A stretch of 60,000 nt of DNA from Acanthaster planci (Eukaryota; Echinodermata; Asteroidea; Valvatida; Acanthasteridae): assembly GCF_001949145.1 (NCBI RefSeq), contig NW_019091507.1, forward strand, positions 528,950 to 588,949, in the 5' to 3' direction. The notes beneath the pieces were generated by a model. It searched no databases. It saw only the letters and a list, made by a program, of their open reading frames with translations, and was not told the origin of the DNA. A program made the translations under genes and the position numbers. Numbering within the stretch: the stretch's first letter is position 1; each line of letters starts with the position of its first letter. This document shows, in pieces, positions 1 through 32,543 of the stretch.

Positions 1-2928
1 AACTGGAGGGAAAAAACCTGTAGCAAGTGTACATGTAGGTCTCCTACCCTGCTGTAACTAACCTGTCTCATTTCTGTTGAAATGAGAGGCATGCGCTGGG
101 TACTGCTGTCCCAATCCCTTCAGTAAACCCCTCTCCTTGACTTTTCAACCAGTCACACAGACAGCCAACAAATGTCTGACACCGACACCTGTCCATGACC
201 AGCTTCTTCCGCACGCTTTGTGGGATTGGTGAGCTGCTGCTCGTCTGCATAATGGACAGGGCATTCGTCTGTTAGTCATGTGCTCAGTTTTTTTGTCCTC
301 GGTTGCCGGCGCTTTCTTTGTGTGTGTGTCAAGTTTGCTACATGTACAGTGCATGGCCAGGAGTAATACACATAACCCATGAGTAGTGGCCGCAGCTAGT
401 GACTTCCGCAGCAAGGTTCCCACAGTCATGGAAAAATCCTGTGGAAAAAGTTGTCAAGGGAAAAGTCACAGAACATTGGGGAGGAACAGGATGCCATGGT
501 ATCCTGTTGTCAGAGAGAAAGAAGTCAGGGAAAAGTCATGAAAACAAACATCAAAGTGTTATTTTTTTGATGGGCTGTAGGCTGCTTATGATGGGATAAT
601 GAAATAAGGATAATGGAATTATGATAAATTTACAGGCTATATCCCTGTCGGTCTACAGTGTGGCTGGGGCAGTCGTCCAATTCCTAATACGTGTACCAAA
701 CACTTTTTCTCTTCAAAATGGCGTTAAATGTCAAGGCATTGCCATATTTAAGTCCTGGAAAAGTCATGGAATTTGGTTTCCAAATTTCTGTGGGAACTCT
801 GCATATCTTCTCGTATGGGTAGTGACTGCTGCCAGGGACGTCTCGTAGATACATGTATACATTATTTCTAGCCATAGTTGCATCTGTCCGACCTAGGCCC
901 TCCCTCCTGTAAGCCAGATGTCACCCTGCGTAGGTCCCGCAAAAGATCCCTCACTGGTTAATCTGGTAGAGTTAATAGATGCTCACAGTTGGTCAGATTT
1001 CTCAACTGCCCATTTCTCTTGATAACCCCCCACCAGCTTTATGACTGGATTATGGACTGTCAGTCAAAGTCGGTGAGTTTAACAAATCTTCAAGCTTGCA
1101 AGCAACAACTCACCACTTTGCTCCTTTATTTTTGAAGCCATGGACATTTGCATTGTACATCTTTTTCGGCTGTGGAGTAGTCGTCGACAGCTTTCAAAGT
1201 GTGGTTTTTTTCGTAGGTCATTTGCAGCTGCACTCTGTTGCACCACAGATGTGGAAAATTGGGATATTGAAATGAACTATCACTTGAACTGCGATCTGAC
1301 ACTGTAGCACATTGTTGCTGTCTCAACACCCATTGCTTGGGCTATATACACATACATGTACTGTACATGTTACCTTACATCAGGCTCCTCTCCATGAAAG
1401 TAGGGCTTCACATGATAAGCATGTTTTCATACTGTGACAAACATCAACTTTCCGTGATATTTTGTGGTGTCAATCCACGAGTTGAAGTGCACCCCCAAGC
1501 GGCAAAAGAAAGACAGATGGTAGTAAGTTTTCCCAGCAGGTTCTTGCATGCATTCTGCGTGTTAGCAAAGACCATACATTAAAGAATAAATTCTTTATGT
1601 GTACTCGGCATGCTCCGCGTCAAACGCGCCATTCATCCCATTATAAACGTATACGCCCGCCTATGCGGCGAGTACTAAAAAAAAAGCCCTCTTTTGTTCC
1701 GCTCAGAGCGGATAGGAAATTATTTGATTATTTTGTGAGCAATGTACCCACTTTATGTGCACGTGTGTGTACATGTACATCATGCAGTCCCTATCGTGTA
1801 GATTGTCATACACACAGAGAGATCAGAGTGTTGTAATGCCTAATAGAAGAGCAGCATTCATGTCTGTCGTGAGAAGCCTGCTTCATAAACGTGCATACCC
1901 ACAACATAATCAGCCAAGGAATAAACTTGCAACACCATGAAGATTTGGGATGCTGTTTCCCTCCCAATATCAACATGGCCCTGACCCTATTGCTTCACCT
2001 GCTTTCAGTGAGCTTCATGCTTGTGCCAGCTTTTGGTTCAGGAGATGGACAGTTGTGCTTAACCCATTAGTACGTGTTGTGCACTGTGTTAGTCTGTATT
2101 CACTGGAGAATCCAGAAAAGCGTTGGGCACTAGGGCAGTTTTGGATGGTACAGGAAAAATAGGCAAGGCGGTTTGGGGATGCATTTGGCATATGTGCATG
2201 GATTGTGCATACATCATTGCCAGACTGACGACTGATAATGCTGGGACTGATAAATCCAGGTACGTGTTTGGCATGCACTACTGGTCACCCCGGTGGTGGA
2301 TGAAGCTTCCTGGGGGCGTTTCCTCATTATTAATCACCCCATGAGTACATCAAAATGGATGCCAAGGTTTAAACTTGAGTGTGTTTGCTTCCAGCCTTGA
2401 CCCTGGTTGACTGAGCTGCACGTACAACCGTCAGTGTACTCGTCCTTATTAGTCGGCCACAGTTTGCACCATTGGCCCATAGACCATTTTCACTGTGACC
2501 TCAGTTGCTCCAGATTTTGCACATATACATGTATGTACATGTAAAGACCTTTTTACCATGATGTTAGAAAGTTTGAGGCAATGGTCAAGAATGGGTTGAA
2601 CATTGATGAAAAAGGGGCAGGTTATTTGGTTCAGCTGTTTCACAACTCAGACTTACTGTACATACGTGTATGTCTGAAGTCTGTTGATGGAATAGGAGGT
2701 TACATGTACCTCTACAATCTAGACATTTTTGTAGTGTGTTTCACAACATGACTGCAAAGACTACTGTTTTCATCATCCTGCCTGTTCGGCAAGTTGCGTG
2801 TGACCAACATCTTTGAGGGAGCTGTTAAAAGGTCACATTCTTATGAAAGGATCAGCTGGGCTTCCTCATGTCCAATTTGTAGAAGGAGAAAAAATACCCA
2901 AACTCTTTTGCTGTTTATTGCTATGCAG
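1..2928. other. Presumed Mondo intron, no exon supported
   Basis: I find no convincing coding exon here. Because the first recognised Mondo exon begins at 2929 and encodes only the region just before the bHLH, this stretch is most likely intronic sequence of that gene. It contains diverged copies of a repeat built on the words GGAAAAGTCATGGAA and GTCAGGGAAAAGTCA (about 410-560 and 750-780, related to 7800-7910), many TACATGTA words, and a near-palindrome at 485-508. Small upstream Mondo exons could have been missed. Confidence 0.5.
410..560. repeat. Dispersed GTCAGGGAAAAGTCA-type repeat
   Basis: The words GTCAAGGGAAAAGTCA and GTCAGGGAAAAGTCATG recur within this stretch, again near 750-780 (GGAAAAGTCATGGAATTT) and again at 7800-7910. 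The copies are diverged and show no clear ends. This is a low-copy interspersed repeat by appearance; the family is not identified. Confidence 0.45.
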
Positions 2929-5900
2929 TTCCCAGCACCTCAAACCAAACGGAGAAAAACACCAGAGAACAATGGTGAAAAGGTACGTACACAACTTTCA
3001 TCATCACCATTGTGAAGACAATAGTCTGTATGGACGGAGAGCCCTAGAAAGCATAGCTTGTCGAGTAGAGGTCCCCGGTTATTAATACATTATGTTAGAT
3101 ATAATAGAATATGAATAATCTTATGTTTTAATACACATAATAATATGGATCATAAAGACACCTTGATGTTATGGCACTGAGCAGCCTGATAAAAATCAAA
3201 ATTTGATTTTGATATTCATGCATTTATTTGGACCAAAAAGCCATGCATTACAGTTTGGTTCTTGTCAGCAGCTTTGATATCAGTTTTCAGGCAAAGGCCT
3301 GATTTTTTTTATTTAAAATGCTTAGCTAATTTTCATCCCTAACAAGGCTCTTCTTTATCTTGTTTTCAGACTGTGGTCAATAACCTGTCTGGCATCTTTG
3401 ATTCTTGAAAACTTTATCACTTTTTATTTATATAAATGTATATGAACCATTGTCAGCCTTGGGGAGTATTTTGTGTTAACTATGTGAATTCATATGAAAT
3501 GTCCCAAAGTTTTGTCTTCAGGAATTAAATTCCAAAAAGTATCGAATGGTTGTCCAACAAACCCTTGCATTTCTCCCCAGGAAACCCGCCGGCGATACAA
3601 ACACCTTCAGTCCGAGCACAAGCGACGCTTCAACATCCAGTCAGGACTGGACGAGATCCAGAGGGTTGTCCCAAGCCTGCGGAATACCAGTGATTCCAGT
3701 AAAAGCAGTACAGCGACCATGCTGCAGAAAGGTGGAAACCTACAGACTTTAGAAACTACAGTTTAAAATCCGCACAAATACTGATATCAGGTTTTGCTGT
3801 CTCCAACATTTTGATGAATATTTTCAAGATGTAGTTTTGCGTTGGGGAGATGTTAATTTATATAACAAGTTTTGCCCATACCCAATGTACGTATGATAAA
3901 CATTGTTTGCTCAGTGCTTGTCTGAGAAGTTGTGAAAAAATTCACAAGCTTACTCGGGTGAGACTCGAACCCACGACCTGGTTACTAGTGCAGACGTCTT
4001 AACCATTCGACCACCGAGCTTGCCGGGGTCGGCTGGCCGGTCCGAGTCAGGTGAGGCAGCTGGTAAGCAGCGGGCAAGCTCGGTGGTTGAGTGGTTAAGA
4101 GGTGTGCACTATTAAGCAGGAGGTCGTGGGTATGAGTCCCACCCGAGCAAGCTTGTGACTTTTTTCGCAAGCTCTCAGACAAGCACTGAGCATACAGTGT
4201 TTATCAGTATATACGTTGGGTAAGGGCAAAACCTGTTGCATGTTTATAAATTGTTGAATATTGTCAATATTTTGGAACTGTGCTTGGTACTGTGTAAAAA
4301 CTTGCTCAAGTGCAATTGTAACCCAGTGCTATCTTAATGGAAAGCTTGTGATAGTTGTCTCTGCTGAGATGAGTGCACTTGCAAACATTGCGTGAGGCTT
4401 GACTTTTAGACCTGCAAAATAACAAGGTCGTAGTCAAGTACTGCAGAAGTACTACAGGGGAACTCACAAGTGCTTCACAAATACTTTACATTCACATCAC
4501 AAGAATGCCAGGCTCAGTTGATTGAGTTGAAGCCACTATTCGTACAAGTATGAATCATACTAAGGCACCATTTCAAAATTCTTATCAGGTAGGTGTCAGA
4601 CAGAACGGTCTGACCGATACATTAGTTATCAGTTTGCTATCAGGTTAAGTGCTCTCCAGAGACCAATTCTAACCAATAAATGCCTTTACATTATATTACT
4701 CCCAAGGCTATGTGGCTTCAGTGTAGCAACACCCCCTCCATTATTCACTCAACACAAGTCACTGTTATGGGTAGGATGGCCCTGTCTTATAGTCAACCGA
4801 TAAGAATTTTCAAATGATGCCTAAATACAATGCTGTGATATTTTTTACTCACTGTTCAATGAAGTACTCCTCTTCAACACAGCAGATTTGCTCCAGCACT
4901 GAAATGGAAGAGTCCCATCCTAGCTCTTGCATTTAAAACCACCCTACAGTGGCGCTCGGCCTTTGTAACTTAGCACTTTTTGCTGTTGTTTTCATAGCCC
5001 ATGAGCACATAATGACTCTGAAAGCAGAGTTGAAAGACCTGAGGGACACTACGGAGAAGCTGCGAGAGGAAATACAGGCACTCAACACTGAAATAGAGTA
5101 AGGAGGTCCCTCGTTCTGCCATGTTCAATTAGCCGTAACTAAATGAAGCCGAAGAGTTGAACGTACATATATTCTTTTACATGCGGAAGAAAAGGAACTA
5201 TGACCTATTAGATGTGGCACATTATTTCCAGGAATTTTTGTGTAAACTTTCCTTAATCCTCAAATCATCCACTTTGACACTTCCAAAAGGCATCAAGCCC
5301 CACTTGAAGGTAAAATGGTGTTAGCTCAAAGCATCCCCAACCCAGCAAAATTGTCTAAAATCCCTGAGGGAACCAGGAAAAGTTACATGCAGGGCTATGG
5401 CCACATTTCCATTGTTACGCACTTTTGGTCCATTCCGTGTCTGCGTACATCTCTGCATTTTTTTCCTTCTGTACAATTTCAGTGAGCACTCTCCTCCAGT
5501 TATGCATACAGAGAGGAGGCACATTGAAAATGTGTCTATGAGAGGGCGCCTTGAGGACGGCCAAGAAAAGACTTGGAGAAAAGATAGAAGCCCATGTCCA
5601 TGGTGCATTTAGTTTAACAAGTGGTGTTGTTATTTTTTTCGTCTTGAAAGCTCATGCCAAGACGAGTTGCCAGATACCGGGGCACCAGTCACTGCCCAGA
5701 GTGACCGGCAGCTCTACCAAATGATGGAGACCTACACCCATCAGAAAGTGAAGCAGAACTGGACCTTCTGGATTGTATCCTTGGCATTGCTGTCCCTTTG
5801 CCCACTGGCTGCCTGATTTTATTTGGTAGAGCTCACCTGGTCACATTAGTTTATCAGTAGAAATGGTGGGAATTGATAGGACCCTTTACCTTGGTGGTAC

Positions 5901-8534
5901 CTCTGTGGGGGACATGTGGCCTAGTCGGTAGGATTTCTAGCTTTCCATCATAGGGTCTGGAGGTTGAGTCTTAGCAGATGGTTACATATTACGAGCTTTG
6001 GCAAGTCACAAACTACCCAAGAGTAAATGGATAAGTGTGGGGTCAGAGATGGCTATTGTATTTAGCTGTGAACACCTGATGTGGCAGCATCAGGCTGGTA
6101 CATTGCATACTCCCCAGGGAGCGGAGATGGTCTCAGGAATCTGCAGGTGTTGTGAGCCCAGTGAGTGGGATAACCTTTCAATGGCAGCAATGTTGGACAC
6201 TCTGTACCTTAAATAGGTCTCATATTCATACCTGTGCAGTCAACAGCGTTTGAATAGTCTGCCAAAAATTAATGCACACCTCAAGTTTAAGCTTGCACGC
6301 AGCATGTTTGTGATTACAGGGAATACCTTAACCACAGTAAAGGTGTTTCCTCGGGCAAATCTGTGTACATGTAAGAAGACCTTGTCTTCATTGCTTTCCA
6401 TCTCATTCATATTGAGGTTCATGGTAGCAAGATTTTTAAACATTGGAAAAAAATTGGAACAGCTTGAGTAAATGTTTAAAATGTAGTAAATGTTTGTGTC
6501 AGACTTCCATAGAATTCTCACAGCATAGGGTAATGGTGCATAAGCTCTTCTTCCCCTGTCCTGCCCAAATTGCCCTACCTCTTGCTCCCTTTAGACAAAT
6601 CCAAGGAAACGCCATTCCTGTGAGGTAATCACACTCACGCTCATGTAAACTTCAGTGCATGGGCACACTCTTTGGCAAGTCATGACACCCTGTTGGTCGG
6701 AGAGGAGTGTAACAAGTGCATACCGCCTTTGTGTGAACAGGATGGCCTCACGGTAATGGCTTCTCGTTCTTTCTGCCAGATTTGTGTCTACTAGGACCTT
6801 GGATAATTTTTACTCGGCCAGTGGGACAGGTATATTCGGCTCGCGAAAGGTACAGGTGTAATTAGCTATCGGTCTTTTTTTTTAGCCGGAGGTGTCAGAA
6901 TATTTTCCTTCACTCGCTGATCTGTTCCCAGTTCAGCCTGATCATCCAGCCTTTGTTTGAGACGTACCTCTCTGCTGTAAGCTCGTCCCATGTCTCCGAC
7001 TTTGACCAGACCGTACAGGACTGGACTGAAGGACACTGCAGATTGAAACCGCTCAGGAAATGTGAGTATGCTTTTGACTAGAATAACAAAAAAAAAGAGC
7101 TGAAGAAAGCTGTGAACTCTGTAGAAATTGTAAACAGTATTGTGAAGGTTATTCAGCCACCGGGAGATGTATTGCAAGCAGGTTCATGTACTTCGTCAGG
7201 CTGACAGGTTTAGGCAAGCAATTTGTGATAAGCACATCATTATGCCATCTGCAAGTGATGCTGGCACACTCCATACTCCAAAAAAGTTAGGCTCATCATC
7301 ATTCTCAAAGTCAAACGGGGCCTCGTGCACAGTCTACAATCTGTTCACTGCTGTTCATTCAACAACTTCCAATTTCTAATTGTTATCATGCCTTTTCATT
7401 TTGATCACACTCGGACCTGTACACCTTCACTTGTGATGTTGTGCCGGCCAGTTGACATGCTGGGTATATTGTGCACTGAAGAGCAGCATTTTTGATTGGC
7501 TTCATCCTCTGCTAATTGCTTGTCCAGTTATTGATAAAAAAGTTGACTGGTGTTAAGGGGTAACTGAACATTCTTATAACTCTTTCTTAATGTGCTTGGG
7601 TCACAATGTAGCAAGTGTTGGAAAGCTGTTAAAGCGGCATTAATAAAAACAACATTGCTTCATTCTTTGTGTGCTCAAGTTGTCCACATGCTGTTCTCAC
7701 AATTGCACTTGTTTGTAACACGTATGGATTTTAATTGATTCTTACAACTTTGTGAAACTGTTCCAGGTACGCACTGTATTCCAACATTAACGTCTTAACA
7801 GGTTTCCCAGGCAATCTGGAAATCAGGGAAAACCTGGAAAATGACTTCCCCCTTTTTCCAGTCAGGGAAATGTCAGGGAATTTGAGAAAAGTCCCTCAAA
7901 TCAGGAAATTTGTTTGTCCAGTGGCCAGACTTTCTCACCTCGTGTCCATTACCAAACAGCGAATCCTCTGGATGATTGCATGGCTGTGGTGACTTTGTAG
8001 TATAGCTCAGTGTACTTGTAGTAAATACCTCTTTGTCTCTGTATCAATATAGCTGTGGTGCACCTGTAACCTTGTAACCTGTAACATGAACACCTATAGT
8101 GTACACTATCAGACTTTAAAGCCAAAATGATGATACTGGAATTTTTAACTTCTATGAGGGAAAAACCAGTGAATTTTGTTCCCATGAAATGCTGGGAACT
8201 CTGCTTAAAAGGTTTACGTTTTTGCTTGTACATGTAGCTTACACCCTATAATTATGTTGTCCGCATATTGTGTCTTCTGTACCTGAAGTACACCGTCTGT
8301 TGCCTGGTTATCTGGACCACGATGACTTGTGACAGCACTAGTACTGATTTTCATACATTTTTAAAGTTTTCCTTGTTATCGTTGCTCCCTTTTTTCTTCC
8401 CAACAGTGGTGACGGCAGCGTTAACCAAAGTCAGCAAAGAGACCTCCATCCTGATGGACCCAGCTGCCCTCCCAGCCCAGATCAAAGAAATGGCCACCAG
8501 AGACACCGACCAGCGTGCGCACGGCAAGACATAA
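2929..8534 (+). CDS. Mondo: Mondo (MLXIP/MLXIPL-like) bHLH-zip factor, 3' part
   Basis: Six exons: 2929-2982, 3581-3731, 4998-5097, 5651-5774, 6932-7061 and 8407-8534 (stop TAA). All phases agree, and all introns have GT and AG ends. The joined product contains a basic helix-loop-helix (RRRYKHLQSEHKRRFNI, with the His-Glu-Arg E-box contact pattern), a leucine zipper (HEHIMTLKAELKDLRDTTEK), then the Mondo/Mlx C-terminal segment (ELPDTGAPVT, NWTFWIFSLIIQPLFETYL, ETSILMDPAALP). Family members pair with Mlx, stay in the cytoplasm or at membranes until glucose or other nutrient signals act, and then bind carbohydrate-response elements. The glucose-sensing N terminus is not in this window. The first listed exon (FPAPQTKRRKTPENNGEK) is supported only by splice sites, phase and basic composition. 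The intron after 5774 looks U12-type. Vertebrates have two paralogues; a single invertebrate gene is usual. Confidence 0.9.
2996..3155 (-). mobile_element. 3' tail of a non-LTR retrotransposon (solo copy)
   Basis: On the minus strand this stretch matches 13965-14150 closely, including GTCTTCACAAT, the GTCCATACAGACTATTG word and AAAACATAAGATTATTCATA. It ends, reading the minus strand, in a (GTGATG)-like tail. The other copy follows reverse-transcriptase remnants, so this is a 5'-truncated insertion of the same element inside a Mondo intron. Confidence 0.7.
3866..4233. mobile_element. Head-to-head tRNA-derived SINE pair (fold-back)
   Basis: Two arms of about 160 bases are inverted repeats of each other around a centre near 4050. 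Each arm carries a tRNA-like block: minus strand 3952-4022 and plus strand 4074-4150. Both show an A-box-like region (GGTGGTTGAGTGGTTAAG on the plus copy, as in tRNA-Ser) and a B-box/T-arm region (GTGGGTTCGAGTCTCAC on the minus copy). The arms also share flanking sequence outside the tRNA part (GTGCTTGTCTGAGA and its complement; TTTTGCCC and GGGCAAAA). The acceptor stem pairs imperfectly and no variable arm is visible, so a working tRNA gene is unlikely. Confidence 0.75.
5775..6931 (+). other. Putative U12-type GT-AG intron of Mondo
   Basis: The donor is GTATCCTTGG, matching eight of nine positions of the minor-spliceosome 5' splice consensus RTATCCTTT. A branch-site-like TTCCTTCAC (6905-6913) lies before the AG, with its A 19 nt from the intron end, somewhat farther than usual. 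The flanking exons join as WTFWI/FSLIIQPLF, matching the family, so the splice positions themselves are firm. Confidence 0.6.
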
Positions 8535-8700
8535 CGAAAGGCTCCCTACTCAGAACGTTCAGACTATTTTAGCCATCACTATTTATTTGTAAACATGTGC
8601 TGTTCTTATTTTTTAATTGAATTACGAATTGAACTTTGGGGAGAAAATGAGACTCGGCACTGGAAACGAATAAACAACCCAGTGTTATTGTGAATGATGT
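8535..8700 (+). other. Mondo 3' UTR start with poly(A) signal
   Basis: The sequence downstream of the Mondo stop carries AATAAA at 8669-8674, 135 bases after the stop codon. This is the nearest canonical signal; a longer UTR using later signals is possible, for example AATAAA near 11215. Confidence 0.5.
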
Positions 8701-11700
8701 TTTTTCCCATGGGTTGAAGATGGGTCTCAGTAGCCTTGTGCAAGCAGGGTCATGCGCTAATATACTTTGACATTTTGGGCTCTTGTGGTGGGTGCCAGGT
8801 ATCATCAGTAATTGCATCGAAGCACTTCAGCAGTGAATTTCATGAAATTTTATGTGTCGCGCATTGAGCTGTTTGTATTGAGTTGTGACTCATTTCATGG
8901 AAGTCGGATAGTGTGTAAGTGTATGAGCCGTGCGATGTATTACGGAGTGACTTACACCTCCACTTGTAGGCTGCTTAATTTTGGCATTCACGTCCAAAAT
9001 GAAAATGAAGCTTGTCGTTGCTCAACATCTTAAGTTTGATGCGCTAAGTATCACCTGATTTTGTAGGGGGTATACATGTATGTACTCGCCAAACCATGAG
9101 AGAATTGCAAAGTTTCTCCTCAGTTATAATGGGAAAAAAAAACAGTGTTGTGAGTGACTGCGATCAAATCACATACTGTATGCACAGCTTCAAGATAGCT
9201 GAGGTGAGGTGACGCTGGTCTAAGATTTGTAAAATGTTGAAATTGTGGGGAGGCTGTGCATCGTTTATGATCATCAGCCTGTTCTTCGGGTACTCAAGAA
9301 AAAAGTTACCGAAGTCTAAACAATGCGAAAGGTGATGCATTGTTTCTGGAAATCATCCGCTGATAGACGATAATAAGTGCGAATTCAAAGTTTGGAGGGA
9401 CGGTGTTGTAATCAACGTATTTTCAAAATGAGGAATCTATTAGAAATGTTAATATATGCGTGTCAAGGAGATCAGTCTACAGGGTTCTCATGGAACGCCA
9501 ACGAATGCTGTGAAATACTGTGAAATGCTGCATTGTACAGGTTTATTGGATCATAGACGTGCGACTGATTTTCGTTCTGTTTAGAATAGCTCCAACGTTT
9601 AAACTTTTGTTCGTTTGGCCAAACAGCAGACTCAAGCTTTTAAAAAGTTGCTTGGATTTCTCAGATGGAGACACTTTTGATTTGGACAAACCGTAAGAAT
9701 GAGCCTCATGCCGCAAGAGCCAGGTGGCCACAGTAGACGTGTCCATAGTGGAGTGGTGACTGTAATTTATAAAGTGTGCTAGATCACTGTGCACGTGACC
9801 CCTGACTCCAGTGCGATGCACAGGCGTGTGCAAACGTGACTCAGCCTGTGTGCAAACGTGACTCAGCCCATGTCCAAATGAGCCTTGATGCCTGGGAATG
9901 TTTGACCAAATGGGAATGTTTATGGGAGTATATACTCCCAAATGTTCCCTTATACAAGTAATTGCTTCTCAATGCCACTAGTTGTCTTTGTTTTGATTGG
10001 GTCCAGGTTCTCAAATTTTCAGATAGGGTCAAGAATACATTTTGAGAAATACAGAGGTATTCTAATCTTAGGAAACTATTCATAGTGAGTATATATTTAG
10101 AGTAGCCTGTGTCAGGCATTTATCCACCCATCACCTTTTCTTTGGGTTTGTTCCATCCTACCTAGCCATCAACCTGCAAGGAACTTCCATAATTATGCAA
10201 ACAGAGCCAGACCTCGTCAACTGTATATGTAACGGTTCTCTGTAAACTTACTTCTGCTCTGAAAATTTGAATGCATTGGTTTGTTGTGTGGTGCATGTAT
10301 ATGTGCAGTGTTTTTGTATGTAATGTTCACATATGCCAGCACTCGCTATTTCAAATCCAAGCACGGAAGAGATAGGGATAAAAAAAAGTAAACTAACATC
10401 ACATCTGGGTTTGACGATTTATTCGCACTCTGCCCATTTACATGTTTGATTGGTATAATTTATGACAAGAAAGACACACACACACTTCAGTTTATGTCAA
10501 TACCAACTAATTGTGGAGTATTGAGATCTGACTCATAAATTATAGTTTCTAGTCATTCATGTTTTTTAAGTATAGGCTATCAAAATGAATCGCAACAAAA
10601 GTATTCCTTTGCACCTGTTCATATCTTCCCAACTTGTACTGTTACTTGGAGTGGACCAATCTCAAACCATTGATAGCTTTGCTACATATTGTGTAGGATT
10701 TCCAAGAGCCCCCTCCACCACCCAACAAAATGGAAATATAAACCCTGTGCCATTATTGCTAACGTTGGGGCTTTTGTATGTTTATTTACCTGATGTCATT
10801 TCCCAGTGCAGAATGGATAATCATGAAAATGAGTCCTGCCCAATTCAGACACACGAATGATAAATGCATGTAATGTAGTAAGAAAAAAAGACTGAAATGA
10901 TTTGTGATTGTATGATTTCAAACGTTGTGTTTGACATCACTTTTTTAGGGGCTGCCATTTCTTTGCACGTTATTAAAAACAGAGGTGCATGCCCGGTAAT
11001 GTTTTCTTAAAACAACAACAAAAATTAAGGAAAGGAGGCACACTATTTTAAAAGGAAAACCAATGTGGAATAATGACAGTGTTCTGTGTGCATTCCATAT
11101 TTATGAATTTTACGAGCAACGTTTATGCGAGGGCGGTTGGAAAAACACTGACGTGCTGTCCTTCGAACTTCTTAAGTACGTGATGATATTGATTAGAAGG
11201 CAAGTTATTATTTGAATAAAGATCCATTTTAGAGTCATTTGTCTTGTACTGGTTTATTTATTTTATTTTATTTTTTGGGTTTTTTAAGTGAAAGACACAT
11301 ATTGTTGCAATCTCTAAAATCTGTTCTCATCATATACTTTTAAGTATAAACAGGCATAAAAGTTTTCCAGGGAACTGCTCATTTCTGTGTTTTGAACTTC
11401 ACACTTATGCCATTGAAAATTGAAAACATTGTACACAGTCTTGTAAAGATAGGAATTTCCTCATTTTGGGGGTCAAAGTCCAAGTTACGTGCCTGTGTAT
11501 AAGGGGCAGTGTTTATAAGTTGGATGTGCCAAAGACATTTTTTCCTGTAATAGGGTTTTGTTTTTTGATCAGGTGTGTTGATTCTCCCCCCCCCCCATTC
11601 TACAGAGTTACACTACCCACTTGATTAATACTTGCAGTACACAAATGGAAACTGTGTACAGTGTACCTGCAACCGCACAGGTTATCTGTTGTTTCCTAGG

Positions 11701-12767
11701 TCAACAAGGTTGTGAAATTTATTTTAATGGATTTTAGGTTAGATGCCTTTAACTTTCCTGGCATTTCACCTGCTAGATTGCATCAAGAGCCCATTGTAAT
11801 TTTCAGGAGGGTTGGAATTGCAGAACCAGACGAACGGGGGTCTCCAAATGCGATATCATCGCATGTGAAAAGAAGTTCTGCTATAACATTTTGTGATGCC
11901 TGAAGCAAAGAAACACATCATTTTCATGTTCACAAGAGTCGCGTGCAATTTATTTATTTATTTTTGCTGTTGCTACCTCCATGTTGCTACAAAGCCGAGT
12001 GGTTATGTCTCGAATTGCGCTTCCCCAGTGTGCCTTTCTAGAAAAAAAGGCATTGTAATGTCTTTCGCTGGAACTTTTTTTTTCTCGAGCTGAAATTCCC
12101 AATGAGCCAATGGAAGCCATGCCAGGGAATTGCATCGCACACTGTACTTCACTGAAGACATTTCGGTATCACAGAAGAATTAATACAAAACGCATCTTCG
12201 ATGTCTGTATTAAATTAACTTCCCCATTGACTAACAACGGAAATACAAAATGAGCTCGGATGACATTCGGCCTCGGCGCACCAGTGTGGTTTTTGTGGAA
12301 ATGGGTGAAAGTTCAGTGGTTTGCCGGAATTTCCAAATGCCATAAAATATAAGCATATAACATTTCATTGTTGAAATTTTTACACAAAAAATACATGTAC
12401 TTCAAAATTTGTTGTGAAGGGCATGTGTTTTGTCAACAGTTATAGCATGTAAATCGGCAAATTTGCAAATGTCCGGTGACTAGTTACATCACTATTTTCA
12501 TTACATGTAGGCGCACTTTTATTCGGGGTGCTTATGCATTATTCATTATAACAATGCGAGCCGGTCACATGGCTGCTCGTTTTGATTGTGGCATTTAAAT
12601 AACCTTTGACCCAGTCTCCCATAGTTCCGTGCGTCCATGATGTACTGCGCGCTGCCATTTTGTGAATTTTGTCGAAACTTTTCGACCGCCGGCGAGCTTT
12701 TCCGCGTTTCTCCCTTCTGTTTCTTGTCAGACTTGGGCCATTCTGGTGGCCTTTCCCTGGGTCATGA
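8701..12767. other. Mondo-CUL4 intergenic region
   Basis: No gene is supported here. Open frames are short and lack codon character or splice support. The region has poly(A)/poly(T) runs, a C9 run near 11586, and a 22-base direct repeat at 9826-9869. The last 200 bases (about 12560-12767) are GC-richer and probably hold the CUL4 promoter and 5' UTR. Confidence 0.5.
9826..9869. repeat. 22-bp tandem duplication
   Basis: Two adjacent 22-base copies begin GTGTGCAAACGTGACTCAGC and differ only at the last base (9826-9847 and 9848-9869). No coding or regulatory role is evident. Confidence 0.9.

Positions 12768-32543
<19,776 letters not shown>

Noticed and set aside
3952-4150. Functional tRNA genes
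   Set aside because: Both tRNA-like blocks have acceptor-stem mismatches, no proper variable arm despite a tRNA-Ser-like D region, and are embedded in a longer shared repeat body, as in a SINE.
9543-9941. 132-codon minus-strand frame in the Mondo-CUL4 spacer
   Set aside because: It contains a 22-base direct repeat, has no splice or domain support and shows no conserved motif.
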